Assembly: GCF_014204985.1 (NCBI RefSeq) | Contig: NZ_JACHMP010000001.1 | Location: 6,324,001-6,388,000, forward strand | Direction of reading: 5' to 3' | From: Streptosporangium becharense | GTDB taxonomy: Bacteria > Actinomycetota > Actinomycetes > Streptosporangiales > Streptosporangiaceae | Length of the DNA: 64,000 nt | Part shown: positions 10,041-17,016 of the stretch, piece after piece | Layout of the letters: each line of letters begins with the position of its first letter | How positions within the stretch are numbered: the first letter of the stretch is position 1 | The notes under the pieces: model-generated | What the model saw: only the letters and a program-made list of their open reading frames with translations | Database searches by the model: none | What the model was told of the DNA's origin: nothing | Made by a program: the position numbers and the translations under genes

Positions 10041-10349
10041 CACCGGCTCCGGATGCCCGCCCCGAGACTCGGCCGAGACCCGGGGGAGACCCGGCCGAGG
10101 CCCGGGGGAGACCCGGCCGAGACCCGGCCGAGGCCCGGGGGAGAGAACGAGCCGAGAGGGCACTACGCTGCGTAGGGCCTCTCACTGTCCCGAACAGGGG
10201 TCGTCGGCTATGTGACTTCCGCCCTGATCGTCGTCAGTCCGGCCGCGGGGAAGCGTGAGTCGCGGCCATGGATCGTGCCGGATCGTCGAATGCGCTGTGG
10301 TCCGGTCCGGGCACCGCCGACCCGGAAGCGGAACGCGTCATCCGGGCTG
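10041..10349. other. Intergenic region with no supported gene
   Basis: Separates the antiporter stop from the aldo/keto reductase stop (convergent genes). The first half is the tandem repeat listed separately. The second half shows nothing I can support. Confidence 0.5.
10063..10145. repeat. GAGACCCGGCC / GAGGCCCGGGG tandem array
   Basis: About seven copies of 11-12-base units alternate between GAGACCCGGCC and GAGRCCCGGGG, directly downstream of the antiporter gene. The array is purine-rich on one strand and G/C-rich. It may act in termination or be slippage-derived; no coding potential is supported. Confidence 0.75.
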
Positions 10350-11222
10350 TCATCGGCCGATCTCGTCCAGTTCGGTGAGATCCTCGTCGGAGAGCGAGAG
10401 TCCCGCGCCTGCGACGTTCTCGCGAAGGTGCGCCACCGACGAGGTGCCGGGGATCAACAGGATGTTCGGCGACCTCTGCAGCAGCCAGGCCAGGGCGACC
10501 GACATCGGCGTCGCGTCCAGCCGGGAGGCCACGGCCGTGAGCGCCGACGACTGCAGCGGGCTGAAGCCACCGAGCGGGAAGAACGGCACGTAGGCGATGC
10601 CCTGCTCGGCGAGCTCGTCCACCAGGTCGTCGTCCTGGCGGTGGGCGAGGTTGTACATGTTCTGCACGCACACGATCGGGGCGATCGAGCGCGCCTCGGC
10701 GACCTGCTCCGCCGTCGCGTTGCTCACGCCGAGGTGCCGGATCAGACCCTGCTGCCGGAGTTCGACGAGCGTCTCGAACGCCTCGGCGAGCGAGCCGGGC
10801 TGGGGGCCCTGGGCGTCGCCGAGCCGGAGGTTGACCACGTCCAGCGTCTCGAGGCCGAGGTTCTCCAGATTGCGGTGGACGGCCCGGCGCAGGTCTTCGG
10901 GCCTGCGGGCCGGGGGCCAGCCTCCCTGCTCGTCCCGGACCGCGCCGACCTTGGTCACGATGTGCAGCGAGTCGGAGTACGGGTGCAGCGCTTCGCGGAT
11001 CAGCTGGTTGGTGATGTGCGGCCCGTAGGCGTCGGCGGTGTCGATGTGGGTGATGCCGAGGTTGACGGCCTCGCGCAGGACGGCGAGTGCGCCGTCGTGA
11101 TCGGCGGGCGGGCCCATGACCCAGGGGCCGGCGAGCTGCATGGCTCCATAGCCGAACCGGGTGACGGTCAGGTCACCCAGGGGCCAGGTGCCGCCGGGAA
11201 GCGAGGCGGGGGACGTGCTCAT
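10350..11222 (-). CDS. Aldo/keto reductase
   Basis: NADPH-dependent oxidoreductase of the AKR TIM-barrel family; substrate not predictable. The N-terminus has the barrel-start GYGAMQLAGPW, the catalytic Asp/Tyr pair in HIDTADAYGP, a Lys in IVTKVG, LGVSNATAEQ and the C-terminal cofactor loop LLIPGTSSVAHLREN. The ATG at 11222 has an AAAGG upstream and gives 290 residues. Longer frames reach into the neighbouring regulator gene and are rejected. It is divergent from an HxlR-type regulator, which probably controls it in response to the enzyme's substrate or an electrophile. Confidence 0.92.
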   Translation of the reverse strand: MSTSPASLPGGTWPLGDLTVTRFGYGAMQLAGPWVMGPPADHDGALAVLREAVNLGITHIDTADAYGPHITNQLIREALHPYSDSLHIVTKVGAVRDEQGGWPPARRPEDLRRAVHRNLENLGLETLDVVNLRLGDAQGPQPGSLAEAFETLVELRQQGLIRHLGVSNATAEQVAEARSIAPIVCVQNMYNLAHRQDDDLVDELAEQGIAYVPFFPLGGFSPLQSSALTAVASRLDATPMSVALAWLLQRSPNILLIPGTSSVAHLRENVAGAGLSLSDEDLTELDEIGR

Positions 11223-11290
11223 TACTTCGCCTTTCGCGTTGAGCCAGAGGGTGGTGCTCGATAGCGCGTTACCCCATCCTCGGGATGTAA

Positions 11291-11305
11291 CTTCCCAATG
11301 GGAAG
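11291..11305. promoter_or_regulatory. Palindrome, candidate HxlR operator
   Basis: A perfect 6-3-6 inverted repeat, CTTCCC-AAT-GGGAAG, lies between the divergent aldo/keto reductase and HxlR genes, 69 bases from the reductase start. A second feature, the half-site pair GTAActt/GTAAggc, flanks it. The location suits a dimeric winged-helix regulator; binding is inferred. Confidence 0.45.
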
Positions 11306-11353
11306 AAGGCACTTCACAGTGCGTAAGGCACTCGCAGGTGAGAGGAGCGGCAG

Positions 11354-11815
11354 ATGGTGACGGTGACGGCGGCCCAGCAGAAGGAACAGGCCAGGGTGGG
11401 GTACAACGCCTTCGTGGAGGCATGCCCCAGCCGCAAGCTGCTCGACCGGATCTCCAACAAATGGGTCACGCTGATCCTTGCCGCGCTTGGCAGTGACAGC
11501 GCGCATCAGCCGGGCACCGACTGCGCCGGCGAGCCCCGGGCGATGCGCTACTCGGAGTTGGCCCGCCTGCTGGCCGGCGTCAGCCAGAAGATGCTCACTC
11601 AGACGCTGCGCTCGCTGGAGCGCGACGGCCTGGTGACCCGCACCGTGGTGCCGACCGTGCCCGTCACCGTCTTCTACGAGCTGACCGATCTCGGCCTGTC
11701 GCTGTACGAGATGATGCGGGGCCTCAAGGCCTGGGCCGAGGTGCATATGGACGATGTACTCGCCCACCGCGAGACCTACGACGCCCGCGTGGCCGAGAAA
11801 GCGCCGGGTAGTTGA
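11354..11815 (+). CDS. HxlR-family winged-helix transcriptional regulator
   Basis: DNA-binding regulator of the MarR-like HxlR family. The family hallmark CPSRKLLDRISNKWVTLIL is near residues 25-44, with its single N-terminal Cys that in YodB/HypR-like members senses thiol-reactive compounds. MRYSELARLLAGVSQKMLTQ and LRSLERDGLVTR form the recognition helix and wing. 153 residues, typical. ATG start with an AGAGGAG-like site. Divergent from the aldo/keto reductase it likely controls. A strong hairpin ends the transcript. Confidence 0.92.
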   Translation: MVTVTAAQQKEQARVGYNAFVEACPSRKLLDRISNKWVTLILAALGSDSAHQPGTDCAGEPRAMRYSELARLLAGVSQKMLTQTLRSLERDGLVTRTVVPTVPVTVFYELTDLGLSLYEMMRGLKAWAEVHMDDVLAHRETYDARVAEKAPGS

Positions 11816-11841
11816 TCGGCTTCGTTCCGCAGCCCCCGGGT

Positions 11842-11878
11842 GGTGATCCTTGCGGAGTGCGGCTTCACAAGGATCACC
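11842..11878 (+). terminator. Hairpin after the HxlR gene
   Basis: A perfect 11-base-pair stem (GGTGATCCTTG / CAAGGATCACC) with a 15-base loop lies 27 bases after the regulator stop. It has no U-tract, as is common in high-G+C actinobacteria. Confidence 0.6.
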
Positions 11879-11964
11879 GGCATGTGCGCCTGCGACCCCG
11901 CCTGCGACCCCGCCTACGACACCTCCCTGACCGATGCCCGGTGATCCGGCGCTTTCTCAGCGGT

Positions 11965-12222
11965 TCAGCCGATGACGCTGTCCACGTAGCACCATCGCCA
12001 GTCCTCACCCGGCTCGAACGAGGCGATGACGGGGTGGCCGCCCTCCTTGTAGTGGGCGGTGGCGTGCTTGTTCGGTGAGGAGTCGCAGCAGCCGACGTGC
12101 CCGCAGGACAGGCATTTGCGCAGGTGGACCCAACGGCTGCCCGACGCCAGGCATTCCTCGCACCCCTGCGGTGTGTTCGCCGGCATGTCGACGGCCTGCT
12201 GCAGGTGCTGACAGATCTTCAT
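11965..12222 (-). CDS. Small UBP-type zinc-finger protein
   Basis: An 85-residue protein that is almost entirely a ubiquitin-protease-type zinc finger. The metal ligands run CEECLASG, HLRKCLSCGHVGCCDSS, NKHATAHYKEGGHP, followed by SFEPGEDWRWCYVD. In eukaryotes this domain binds the free C-terminus of ubiquitin. Stand-alone bacterial versions are widespread in actinobacteria and their role is undefined. The ATG at 12222 follows GGGGGAAA, a good ribosome site. Cytoplasmic, monocistronic. Confidence 0.9.
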   Translation of the reverse strand: MKICQHLQQAVDMPANTPQGCEECLASGSRWVHLRKCLSCGHVGCCDSSPNKHATAHYKEGGHPVIASFEPGEDWRWCYVDSVIG

Positions 12223-12352
12223 GGTTTCCCCCCTTGTTCGAGTTCCTGCGATGGTATGCCGGGGAGCCGCCGCGGGTGACGACCGCCTCCGCCGCTGGAT
12301 CACGGTTCGCCACGAACGCGCCACGGCCCGTTCCGTTGGCTAGTGTCGAAGC

Positions 12353-12754
12353 ATGCGACCCCTTACGCGACGAATCCCCGCCCTCGCCGCCTCGACGCTG
12401 GCCGCTGTCCTCATCACCACCGGCTGCTCGGAGTTCCAGGAGGTGAGCCAGGGCATCGACCAGGCCCAGCAGTGCGTGCAGGCCGCCGGTATCGTCACCG
12501 AGACGGTGTCGAAGGTCTCGGGGCTGCTCAACGACCCCGCCGCGATGGAGAAGGCGCTCAACGACGGAGCCGCCAAGCTCGGCGACGTGGCGGACAAGGC
12601 CGCCGACACCTCGCTCCGCGACGCCGCCGAGGGCATCTCCAAGACTCTGGAGGGCTTCACCGTCGACGATGCCAACAGCGCCGTCGACGCCGCGCAGAAG
12701 GTCGCCGCCGACTCGGTGAAGTGGGTCGAACAACTGACCAACGCGTGCGGCTGA
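12353..12754 (+). CDS. Small secreted lipoprotein, function unknown
   Basis: 133 residues with a basic N-terminus, a hydrophobic stretch and a lipobox-like LITTGC (Cys 25), so probably lipid-anchored outside the membrane. The mature part is helical, Ala/Asp/Lys-rich, with regular spacing (DKAADTSLRDAAEGISKTLEGF) and two further Cys (QQCVQAAG and the C-terminal ACG) that could form a disulfide. No family recognised with confidence. Divergent from the zinc-finger gene. Confidence 0.8.
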   Translation: MRPLTRRIPALAASTLAAVLITTGCSEFQEVSQGIDQAQQCVQAAGIVTETVSKVSGLLNDPAAMEKALNDGAAKLGDVADKAADTSLRDAAEGISKTLEGFTVDDANSAVDAAQKVAADSVKWVEQLTNACG

Positions 12755-12800
12755 TCTGCGGAAATCCCGGGTTCTCGATGGGGAATGTCGCTGAAATAGC

Positions 12801-13151
12801 GTGATTCCCATGGAGACCGCCGACCGGGAACCGGACCCCCGGTTCACCCTCGCCAACGAACGCACCTACCTGACATGGCTGAGTACGTCGCTCGCGCTGA
12901 GCGCGGGTGGCGTCGCCATGGCCGCCGTCTCCGCCGACGTCTTCGTACCCTGGATGCGGACCCTCCTCGCCGTCGTCCTGGTCGCGCTGTCGGCGTTGTC
13001 GGCGGCGATGGCCTATCCCCGCTGGCGCCGCGTCCAGCAGGCGCTGCGCCGCTCCGCGCCGCTCCCGCCCCCGGCCATCGCGCCCCTGCTCGGCTACGGC
13101 GTCGCGGCGGTGGCCGTGCTCGCCCTGATGCTCATCCTGCTGTCGCGATGA
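12801..13151 (+). CDS. DUF202 membrane protein (YidH-like)
   Basis: Inner-membrane protein with three hydrophobic helices. The DUF202 signature is at the N-terminus: FTLANERTYLTWLSTSLAL. 116 residues from GTG 12801; an ATG at 12810 is also possible. It overlaps the next DUF202 gene by four bases (ATGA), so the two are cotranscribed and may form one complex, as with E. coli YidG/YidH. The biochemical role of the family is unknown. Confidence 0.9.
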   Translation: MIPMETADREPDPRFTLANERTYLTWLSTSLALSAGGVAMAAVSADVFVPWMRTLLAVVLVALSALSAAMAYPRWRRVQQALRRSAPLPPPAIAPLLGYGVAAVAVLALMLILLSR

Positions 13152-13471
13152 CCCGGTTGTGGGACGAGGGCCTGCAGAGCGAGCGCACCCGGCTCGCCTG
13201 GGTCCGCACCGCCGCCCTGCTCGCCGTGACCGCCCTGGGCGGCGCGGGCACCACCCTGCGCGCCGGGACGCCCGTGATCGCCGCCGTGCTCTTCGCCCCC
13301 GCGGCCTTCTGCGGCGCGCTCCTGCTGACCCACACGGGCGCCCGCTACCGTCGTGCCCAGGAGGCCCTGCACGGCGGCCGGCCGCTCGACGACCGGGCCG
13401 ACGCCCTCGTCGCCTGGCTCGGCACCCTCACCGTGGTCGCCGGGGCCGCCGCCTTCGTGCTGAGCCGCTGA
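13148..13471 (+). CDS. DUF202 membrane protein (YidG-like), second of pair
   Basis: 107-residue three-helix membrane protein starting DEGLQSERTRLAWVRTAAL, the R-T-x-L-A-W/R-T hallmark of DUF202. It ends at a C-terminal helix AAAFVLSR. The start codon overlaps the stop of the first DUF202 gene. Its last 21 coding bases plus the following bases are duplicated downstream. Confidence 0.9.
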   Translation: MTRLWDEGLQSERTRLAWVRTAALLAVTALGGAGTTLRAGTPVIAAVLFAPAAFCGALLLTHTGARYRRAQEALHGGRPLDDRADALVAWLGTLTVVAGAAAFVLSR

Positions 13472-13555
13472 GGAGCCTTCGTGCCGAGCCGTCGAGCCGC
13501 TGGGGAGCCTCGTGCCGAGCCGTTGAGCCGCCTTCGTGCTGAGCCGCTGAGGAGC
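13451..13555 (+). repeat. Duplicated 3' end of the DUF202 gene
   Basis: The 26 bases spanning the end of the gene (13451-13476, including its TGA) recur exactly at 13530-13555. Two degenerate copies (TTCGTGCCGAGCCGT...) lie between them. This is a tandem expansion of a stop-codon region, non-coding after 13471. Confidence 0.85.
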
Positions 13556-13599
13556 TCCCCGGGCCGGGGTCCGGCGGTCGCCGCCCGGGGACGCGGCGG

Positions 13600-14715
13600 C
13601 TACGAGCCGGTGCCGGAGGCGATCGTCTCGGCGACCTCGTCGCGGCGCTCGGCCTCCTCGCGCGCGAAGCGCTCGGCGTCGAGCCGCTCGGCGATCTCCT
13701 CGTCCTGCCGCATCAGCGCCTCCAGGCTCTGCCCGGCCATCTCCAGCACGCCCATGTCCGCGTAGGCCTGCTGCAGGCGGGGGCTCCACAGGCCGATGTC
13801 CTTGACGCAGGGGACGATGCGGCTGAACAGCAGGGAACGGAAGACCCGCAGGTACTCGGAGCGGTCGACGCATTCCATGGCCTGGGCGACCTCGGCCCGG
13901 TTCAGGCCGATCGCCTCCCAGGTCTCCCGGCCGCGCAGCCGGTCGCGCATCAGGTAGCAGCCCTCGATGACGAAGTCCTCGCGCTCGCGCAGCTCGCTCT
14001 CGCTGAGCTGGCGGTAGTAGTCGCGCAGCGCCATCCGGCCGAAGGCCACGTGCCGGGCCTCGTCCTGCATGACGTAGGCGAGGATCTGCTTGGGCAGCGG
14101 TTTGGTGGTGATGTCGCGCATCACGCCGAAGGCGGCCAGCGCGAGACCCTCGATGAGCACCTGCATGCCGAGGTAGGGCATGTCCCAGCGGGAGTCGCTC
14201 AGTGTGCTGTCGAGCAGTGCTTTGAGGTGCTGGTTGATGGGGTAGGCCAGGCCCACCTTCTCCTGGAGGAAACGGGCGTAGGTCTCGGCGTGCCGGGCCT
14301 CGTCCATGGTCTGGGTGGCGGCGTAGAACTTGGCGTCGAGTTCGGGGACCGACTCCACAATCCGGGCCGAGCAGATCATCGCACCCTGCTCGCCGTGCAG
14401 GAACTGGGAGAACTGCCAGGCGGCGTTGTGCAGCCGCACCTGCTTGCGCTGCTCGTCGTCCATCCGCTCCCACAGTGGGCTGCCGTGGATGGCGATGACG
14501 GTGTCGGGGGTGCCGAGCACGTCGTAGGGGTCGACCTCCAGGTCCCAGTCGATGCGCTTGACGGAGTCCCACTGCCGGTCCTTGCCCTTCTGGTACAGGG
14601 CGAGCATCCGGTCTCTGCCGTCGTCGTACTCCCAGGTGAACCGGGCGGCTCCGGCCGCCTCGACGTCCCAGGTGGAGAGTTCGGCGGGGATGGTGTAGAG
14701 CTCGTGAGTCGACAT
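13600..14715 (-). CDS. Ferritin-like di-iron protein (AurF/R2-like)
   Basis: Probably a soluble di-iron oxygenase or oxidase. A four-helix bundle with two EX2H motifs is visible: HGEQGA then TMDEARHAET, and IEGLALAAFG then MQDEARHVAF, the ligand set of the ferritin-like/AurF-R2 superfamily. 371 residues from the ATG at 14715; the tail is charged and helical. Its substrate is unknown. It is divergent from a TetR regulator with two matching operators in the 85-base gap, so expression is probably induced by that regulator's ligand. Confidence 0.85.
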   Translation of the reverse strand: MSTHELYTIPAELSTWDVEAAGAARFTWEYDDGRDRMLALYQKGKDRQWDSVKRIDWDLEVDPYDVLGTPDTVIAIHGSPLWERMDDEQRKQVRLHNAAWQFSQFLHGEQGAMICSARIVESVPELDAKFYAATQTMDEARHAETYARFLQEKVGLAYPINQHLKALLDSTLSDSRWDMPYLGMQVLIEGLALAAFGVMRDITTKPLPKQILAYVMQDEARHVAFGRMALRDYYRQLSESELREREDFVIEGCYLMRDRLRGRETWEAIGLNRAEVAQAMECVDRSEYLRVFRSLLFSRIVPCVKDIGLWSPRLQQAYADMGVLEMAGQSLEALMRQDEEIAERLDAERFAREEAERRDEVAETIASGTGS

Positions 14716-14728
14716 GCGGCCTCCAGAG

Positions 14729-14743
14729 ACGTACATCGTACGT
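14729..14743. promoter_or_regulatory. TetR operator 1
   Basis: A 6-3-6 palindrome, ACGTAC-ATC-GTACGT, lies 13 bases from the di-iron gene start. It is the same pattern as site 2, whose centre is 31 bases away. Confidence 0.7.
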
Positions 14744-14759
14744 ACCTCGCGAGCGTGTC

Positions 14760-14774
14760 ACGTACAGTGTACGT
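14760..14774. promoter_or_regulatory. TetR operator 2
   Basis: A 6-3-6 palindrome, ACGTAC-AGT-GTACGT, lies just upstream of the TetR gene. The 31-base centre spacing from site 1 is about three helical turns, putting both dimers on one DNA face. Autoregulation and control of the divergent gene are inferred. Confidence 0.7.
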
Positions 14775-14800
14775 ACGTCAACGGATCCGGCGAGGGGAGA

Positions 14801-15436
14801 ATGGGTGACATGCCTGCAGCACCGCTCTCCCGTCCCCGTATCGTCGCCGTCGCCATCGACCTGATCGAGCGGGAGGGCGTCGACGCGGTATCCATGCGCG
14901 CGATCGCGGCGGCCCTGGGCGTGGGAGTGATGTCGCTGTACAACCACGTGCCCAGCAAGGCGGTCCTGCTGGACGCGGTGGCCGAGAGCGTGCTCTCCCA
15001 GATCGAGTTCGCCGACGACCCGGACGCCGACTGGACCGACCGGGTGCGGATGCAGGCGCTCGCCTTCCGCCAGATCGCCCACCACTACCCCCGGTGCACC
15101 ATGGTGGTGGTCAGCCGCCAGCTCCGGTCGACCGCCGGACTGCTCCCGGTGGAGCGGGCACTCGACACGTTGCGCGGTGCGGGGTTCGACGGCGAGGAGG
15201 CGGTGCGGGTCCTGCGCATGTTCATCGCCTACATCGTGGGTTCGCTGCTGCGGGAGGTCGGGGTGACCCCGACGTTCGCTCCCGTGCGCGACTCCGTCAC
15301 CGGCGACGTCGATCCGCTGCTGTTCCCGCGGGTCAGCGAACTGAGGCCGATGCTGGGGAACTGCGACCACGAAGCGGAGTTCCGCTACGGCCTGGAACTG
15401 CTCATCCAGGCGATGGCCGTCCGGCTCAAGAGCTGA
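14801..15436 (+). CDS. TetR-family transcriptional regulator
   Basis: Repressor with an N-terminal helix-turn-helix (VSMRAIAAALGVGVMSLYNHV) and a C-terminal ligand-binding domain of the TetR_C type. 211 residues from ATG 14801; ATG 14810 is an alternative, since the GAGGGGAG site is close to the first and rather far from the second. Divergent from the di-iron protein gene. The intergenic region holds two copies of the same palindrome, strongly suggesting it represses both. Confidence 0.92.
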   Translation: MGDMPAAPLSRPRIVAVAIDLIEREGVDAVSMRAIAAALGVGVMSLYNHVPSKAVLLDAVAESVLSQIEFADDPDADWTDRVRMQALAFRQIAHHYPRCTMVVVSRQLRSTAGLLPVERALDTLRGAGFDGEEAVRVLRMFIAYIVGSLLREVGVTPTFAPVRDSVTGDVDPLLFPRVSELRPMLGNCDHEAEFRYGLELLIQAMAVRLKS

Positions 15437-15516
15437 CGTCCGCGCGCCGGGCAGGGCGGATCCCGGTGTCTCCGGTGTCTCCGGTGGGGACGGGCGGGCG
15501 AAGGCGGGGGAGGGGT

Positions 15517-15544
15517 GGCGCCCGGGGCGGTGGCCCCGGGCGCC
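15517..15544. terminator. Bidirectional hairpin between convergent genes
   Basis: A 12-base-pair perfect stem (GGCGCCCGGGGC / GCCCCGGGCGCC) with a GGTG loop sits between the TetR stop and the stop of the convergent SLT-like gene, so it can serve both. Confidence 0.7.
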
Positions 15545-15581
15545 GGGAGAGCGCTCCCTTCCCCTGGACGCTCTCCCTCGG

Positions 15582-16076
15582 TCAGTACCAGTTGCTCGAC
15601 TGGAAGTGACCCCACGCGCCGCACGGCGAACCGTAACGGCTCTTGATGTAACGCAGACCCCAGTGGATCTGCGTGACCGGGTTGTACCGCCAGTCTCCGC
15701 CGCTGCCCCGCATCTTCGAGCCGGGCAGCGCCTGCGGGATGCCGTAGGCCCCCGACAGCCGGTTGTACGCGCGGTGGTTCCAGTCGCTCTCCCTGGTCCA
15801 GAGACTGTCCAGGCAGCGGAACTGGTTCTGCGACCATGCTCGGCGGGAGACGAGGCGGTACGCGATCGCCTTGTTCCTGCCCTTTGCGGTCTTCGCGACC
15901 CGCCGCACCCTGGGCTTGGCCGTGGTGACCCAGGTCGCGCGGTGCACCGTCGTCGCCGTCCCCTCCGTGGACGGCCCGACGAGGCCCTCGGCCTGGCTCA
16001 CCGCAGACGACCCGACCATCGCGGACGCTGCGACCATGGTGGCGGCGGTGTTGCGCAGAACGCGGTTTCTGTTCAC
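15582..16076 (-). CDS. Secreted SLT-like (APF C-terminal-type) cell-wall protein 1
   Basis: Probable secreted murein hydrolase or transglycosylase. It has an N-terminal signal peptide (VNRNRVLRNTAATMVAAS, then AVSQAEG), a basic linker, and a C-terminal lysozyme-like domain. That domain carries CLDSLWTRESDWNHRAYN (likely catalytic Glu), GAYGIPQALPGSKM and YIKSRYGSPCGAW, where two Cys may pair. 164 residues from GTG 16076, with AGGG upstream. A close paralogue lies immediately upstream on the same strand. Domain identity is strong; enzymatic activity is inferred. Confidence 0.85.
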   Translation of the reverse strand: MNRNRVLRNTAATMVAASAMVGSSAVSQAEGLVGPSTEGTATTVHRATWVTTAKPRVRRVAKTAKGRNKAIAYRLVSRRAWSQNQFRCLDSLWTRESDWNHRAYNRLSGAYGIPQALPGSKMRGSGGDWRYNPVTQIHWGLRYIKSRYGSPCGAWGHFQSSNWY

Positions 16077-16402
16077 GTGGATCCCTGTCCTCGGGCCGCG
16101 TGCGGGAGGCGCGCGAGGTGCGAAGACGCCCTCGCGTGCTCGACGATCCGGCGTCCGTGGCTCGGACGGGGAACGCCCGCGCGGTCTCGCCGGCCTGTTT
16201 CCGGCATGAGACACCGCGGCGATCTCTCTACGCCGCTTTCTAGTACGCGGAGGGAGCGCCGAACGGCGAACGGGACACGCGGAGGAAAGGTGTTTGCCCG
16301 AACTTCGGGATCCACGGGTGGTTCGACGGGGGGCCGCTGACCGGGACGGGTTCACCGATGCGCGGGGCCGGGGGGAAAATCACCCCGGCATGGAGTTTGG
16401 GA
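16077..16402. other. Leader region between the two SLT-like paralogues
   Basis: About 330 bases with no supported gene. It is the 5' region of the downstream paralogue. c-di-AMP riboswitches often precede such hydrolase genes in actinobacteria, but I could not match its conserved core here. Confidence 0.4.
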
Positions 16403-16795
16403 TCAGTACCAGCCCCGTGACCGGGAGTGTGCCCACGCCCGGCAGGGCGAGCCGTAGCGTTCCTTGATGTATCCCAGGCCCCATCTGATCTGGGTCCGGG
16501 GGTTGGTGCGCCAGTCGCGGCCGGCGCTGGCCATCTTGCCTGCGGGCAGCGCCTGCGGGATGCCGTAGGCCCCCGAGCTGCGGTTGCGCGCGCGGTGGTT
16601 CCAGTTGCTCTCCTTGGTCCAGAGCCTGCTGAGGCAGCCGAACTGTTTCGTGCTCCAGCCGTGCGCGGACACCATCGACCTCGCGACGGCCTTGCTGCCC
16701 GCTTCCGCCGTGGCCGCCTGCGCGACCGTGGCGGTGGTGCCGAGGGCGAGGACCGAAGTGATCACCAGCGCACCCGTGCGGCGTAGCGTCGACAT
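16403..16795 (-). CDS. Secreted SLT-like (APF C-terminal-type) cell-wall protein 2
   Basis: Paralogue of the adjacent gene. 130 residues from the ATG at 16795 with an AGGGAG ribosome site. It has a signal peptide ending ATVAQA-A and a shorter linker, then CLSRLWTKESNWNHRARN (conserved Glu), SSGAYGIPQALPAGKM and YIKERYGSPCRAW. The lysozyme-like domain is nearly identical to copy 1 in motif order, so tandem duplication followed by linker divergence is likely. Acts outside the membrane on peptidoglycan (inferred). Confidence 0.87.
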   Translation of the reverse strand: MSTLRRTGALVITSVLALGTTATVAQAATAEAGSKAVARSMVSAHGWSTKQFGCLSRLWTKESNWNHRARNRSSGAYGIPQALPAGKMASAGRDWRTNPRTQIRWGLGYIKERYGSPCRAWAHSRSRGWY

Positions 16796-16953
16796 GAGAC
16801 TCCCTGTGCCTTGGGGGTTGAGGGACGTCGTCACGATGCCTCGTGGTTCGCGGGCGGGCCAGTCGACAGGGTTTGTCAATGACCTTGTCAGGGGACGTGT
16901 GAGGAAAAGATCAAGGTGCTGGTGAGGGGGCCGCCGTCTCAGCCGTGGCGTCG

Positions 16954-16995
16954 GTCACATTTCATCTTCTGGACGTCATAACTCTCAAATGTGAC
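16954..16995. promoter_or_regulatory. Inverted repeat upstream of glutathione peroxidase
   Basis: Exact 9-base arms GTCACATTT and AAATGTGAC are separated by 24 bases, ending 21 bases before the peroxidase start, in a locally A/T-rich stretch. It is a candidate operator for an unknown regulator. Confidence 0.45.
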
Positions 16996-17016
16996 AAATG
17001 GATTAGGGTGCGCAGC

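Noticed and set aside
16077-16402. Possible c-di-AMP (ydaO) riboswitch before the SLT-like genes
   Set aside because: I looked for the conserved cores expected in such leaders and could not match them; a covariance-model search would be decisive.
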